From Candidatus Desulfosporosinus nitrosoreducens (GTDB lineage: Bacteria > Bacillota > Desulfitobacteriia > Desulfitobacteriales > Desulfitobacteriaceae), in contig NZ_JAVHUW010000046.1 in the NCBI RefSeq assembly GCF_030954495.1, positions 1 to 64,000 of the forward strand: a stretch of DNA of 64,000 nucleotides, in the 5' to 3' direction. Below, in pieces: positions 62,828-64,000 of the stretch. The notes beneath the pieces are model-generated. The model had not been told where the DNA came from. It did not search any database and saw only the letters and a program-made list of their open reading frames with translations. The position numbers and the translations under genes are program-made. How positions within the stretch are numbered: the stretch's first letter is position 1; each line of letters begins with the position of its first letter.

Positions 62828-62937
62828 ACTGCGGAGAAAACTTGGCCTGTATTGAGCTGGCGAGGGCGAGGGCCTGTGGAAAGTCTGTAAACAAGACTTT
62901 TACTTTTGGGCAGCACAAAAAAGTGAGGTGAAATCTA

Positions 62938-63318
62938 TTGCGCACTTTGCCGATAATCTTGACAATTTTAGTTCTATTATTTGGCGGCTCCTTGGCGTCT
63001 TATCGTTATATTCAGGGAACAACTCAAACCATCGGCTCCCAACTTGACACGCTTGAACAGTCTATTTCCAGCCAACAGTGGGACACTGCGGAAAAAGAAT
63101 TGACCGCTGCCCAACAGCATTGGGATAATAATAAAACCTGGTGGACCATTCTCCTCGATCATCAGGAAATTGACAGAATTGACCTAAGCCTCTATCGGCT
63201 CAATAAATATCTAGTGACCCGAAATCTTTCCCTGTCTCTTGGTGAGATTTCTGATTTAGAGTTGCTAATCCAGCATATTTCAGATACTGAAAAGCTTACT
63301 ATTGAAAACGTCTTATAA
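62938..63318 (+). CDS. DUF4363 family protein
   Basis: This 126-residue protein starts with TTG (62938) behind GAGGTG. One N-terminal transmembrane helix (IILTILVLLFGGSLASYRY) precedes an all-helical domain containing WDTAEKELTAAQQHWDNNK, then WWTILLDHQEIDRIDLSLYR, the DUF4363 pattern. Function unknown; it often accompanies DUF421 genes in clostridia. The terminator at 63393 follows. Confidence 0.9.
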   Translation: MRTLPIILTILVLLFGGSLASYRYIQGTTQTIGSQLDTLEQSISSQQWDTAEKELTAAQQHWDNNKTWWTILLDHQEIDRIDLSLYRLNKYLVTRNLSLSLGEISDLELLIQHISDTEKLTIENVL

Positions 63319-63392
63319 ACTCAAGCTAATTTTACGGGACCCCTTACATAAAACATTGAGCACTCTGTTCCAAAAATATGGGATAGGATTTT

Positions 63393-63418
63393 GGCGATAG
63401 TCTCCGGAGACTATCGCC
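63393..63418 (+). terminator. Perfect palindromic hairpin after DUF4363
   Basis: GGCGATAGTCTCC and its complement form a 26-bp perfect palindrome with TTTATG after it on the plus strand. The stem is long, the U-tract short. Confidence 0.7.
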
Positions 63419-63585
63419 TTTATGTCTTAGTTTTCCAGTGCTGCAATCTGCATCTCCATTCCATTTAAGCAAACAGCTTAACATTGCGCAAGAGCTTTTT
63501 GTCCGGATAAAATAAATTCCATTTTGTTACATATTATCCCTATTTTGCATATCATGAATTATCTCTGGTAAAGGAGGAAATGCAC

Positions 63586-63699
63586 ATGGCATTTGGAGCT
63601 GTTGATGGTGCTTGCGGAACAGGACGTGGCTTTGGTGCTGGAATCGCAGCTGTCGTCGTAATTATTCTTTTGCTTATCGCAATGGGAATCGTATTCTAA
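63586..63699 (+). CDS. YjcZ-like small hydrophobic protein, copy 1
   Basis: This is a 37-residue protein: a Gly/Ala/Cys-containing N-terminus (MAFGAVDGACGTGRG) and a C-terminal hydrophobic helix (AAVVVIILLLIAMGIVF). AAAGGAGG precedes the ATG. It matches the layout of the YjcZ/SscA sporulation family. ACATATT and CATATCAT upstream (63529-63555) faintly resemble a sporulation sigma promoter. Confidence 0.72.
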   Translation: MAFGAVDGACGTGRGFGAGIAAVVVIILLLIAMGIVF

Positions 63700-63721
63700 A
63701 TTTAGAGAAAAGGGGGAAATA

Positions 63722-63859
63722 ATGATGTACGGAATGGGCTACGGTATGGGTGGAGCATGTTGTGCTCCTGCTCCGACCTGCGGTACCGGCGGTTGTATAG
63801 GCGTCGGTATCATTGCTATCGCGATCTTGATTCTTATCGCTTTAGGCGTTATCTTCTAA
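63722..63859 (+). CDS. YjcZ-like small hydrophobic protein, copy 2
   Basis: This 45-residue protein starts MMYGMGYGMGGACCAPAPTC, with Gly/Met/Cys-rich sequence, and ends in a hydrophobic helix (IIAIAILILIALGVIF). AGGGGGAAATA precedes the ATG. It lies 22 bp after copy 1, so the pair is co-transcribed. It is longer in the Cys/Pro-rich part. The role is likely in spores but unproven. Confidence 0.72.
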   Translation: MMYGMGYGMGGACCAPAPTCGTGGCIGVGIIAIAILILIALGVIF

Positions 63860-63873
63860 ACAAAAAAACGTTG

Positions 63874-63916
63874 AGGGACGTGACGAAATTTTGGTTTCGT
63901 TTGCGTCCCTTCTGTT
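63874..63916 (+). terminator. Terminator of the YjcZ-like pair
   Basis: AGGGACG..ACGAAA pairs with TTTCGT..CGTCCCT (63874-63910), followed by TCTGTTTTG. Confidence 0.75.
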
Positions 63917-63930
63917 TTGTCCATATTTAT

Positions 63931-63958
63931 TTGACATCTCCTACCAAAGTGTTAAAAT
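63931..63958 (+). promoter_or_regulatory. Promoter of the gene at the right edge
   Basis: TTGACA (63931-63936) and TAAAAT (63953-63958) are spaced by 16 bp, after the preceding terminator. Confidence 0.6.
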
Positions 63959-63995
63959 TTGATAATGTTAAGAAACTATTGAGGTGATTAATCAA

Positions 63996-64000
63996 ATGCT
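63996..64000 (+). CDS. Start of an unidentified gene (cut by the window edge)
   Basis: GAGGTG (63981-63986) precedes an ATG at 63996 by nine bases; only two codons' worth is visible. The product cannot be judged. Confidence 0.45.

Overview
The window looks like a chromosomal segment of an endospore-forming, low-to-mid GC clostridium, most like the Desulfosporosinus/Desulfitobacterium group. The evidence is gene content and order: a mreBCD-mrdA-minCDE-rodA-spoIVFA-spoIVFB block; tig-clpX-lonB-lonA-engB; cimA behind a ykkC-type leader; valS behind a T-box; rex; a LysM-ferritin protein; and tandem YjcZ-like small proteins. This is inference from families, not a database match. Almost all genes lie on the minus strand; the plus-strand exceptions are at about 47.9-49.8 kb and 62.1-64.0 kb.

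Region 1-11.5 kb is an AT-rich accessory island of secreted proteins, all minus strand and probably co-transcribed. In transcription order they are a tail-fibre-like repeat protein, a 1343-residue subtilase with Ig-like, Kelch and FN3 modules, a 301-residue secreted protein with internal repeats, and a giant RHS/YD-repeat protein that runs off the left edge. About 1 kb of AT-rich, gene-poor DNA with inverted repeats and a gene relic lies upstream.

Region 11.5-16.5 kb is a self-contained drug-efflux operon: a TetR regulator, an HlyD-like membrane fusion protein, an ABC ATPase and two ABC-2 permeases. It has a clear promoter/operator. The tetR reading frame is broken near its 5' end at an A6G5 run.

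Region 16.6-32.3 kb is core cell-envelope and maintenance DNA: RNase G, a radical-SAM protein pair, SpoIVFB/SpoIVFA-like proteins, RodA, MinE/D/C, PBP2, MreD/C/B, RadC and Maf. Region 32.3-47.7 kb carries aspartase, citramalate synthase, Rex, a SPOR-like protein, a phosphate transporter pair, FolC, ValS, a glutamate-synthase-like FMN protein, a nitroreductase and a TIGR04086 membrane protein. It also has several striking non-coding elements: a palindromic operator on the aspA promoter, a 133-bp long imperfect palindrome, the ykkC-subtype-2 leader and the T-box. Region 47.9-64 kb holds the LysM-ferritin protein, two transporters, the EngB/Lon/LonB/ClpX/trigger-factor proteostasis block (without clpP), a polysaccharide deacetylase with a glycolipid glycosyltransferase, a DUF421/DUF4363 pair and two YjcZ-like genes.

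The most promising leads are the secreted RHS/subtilase island, the long palindrome at 34431-34563, the tetR frameshift site, the putative ppGpp-type riboswitch on cimA, and repeat expansion inside the subtilase domain. No tRNA, rRNA, CRISPR array, IS element or intact prophage was recognised.
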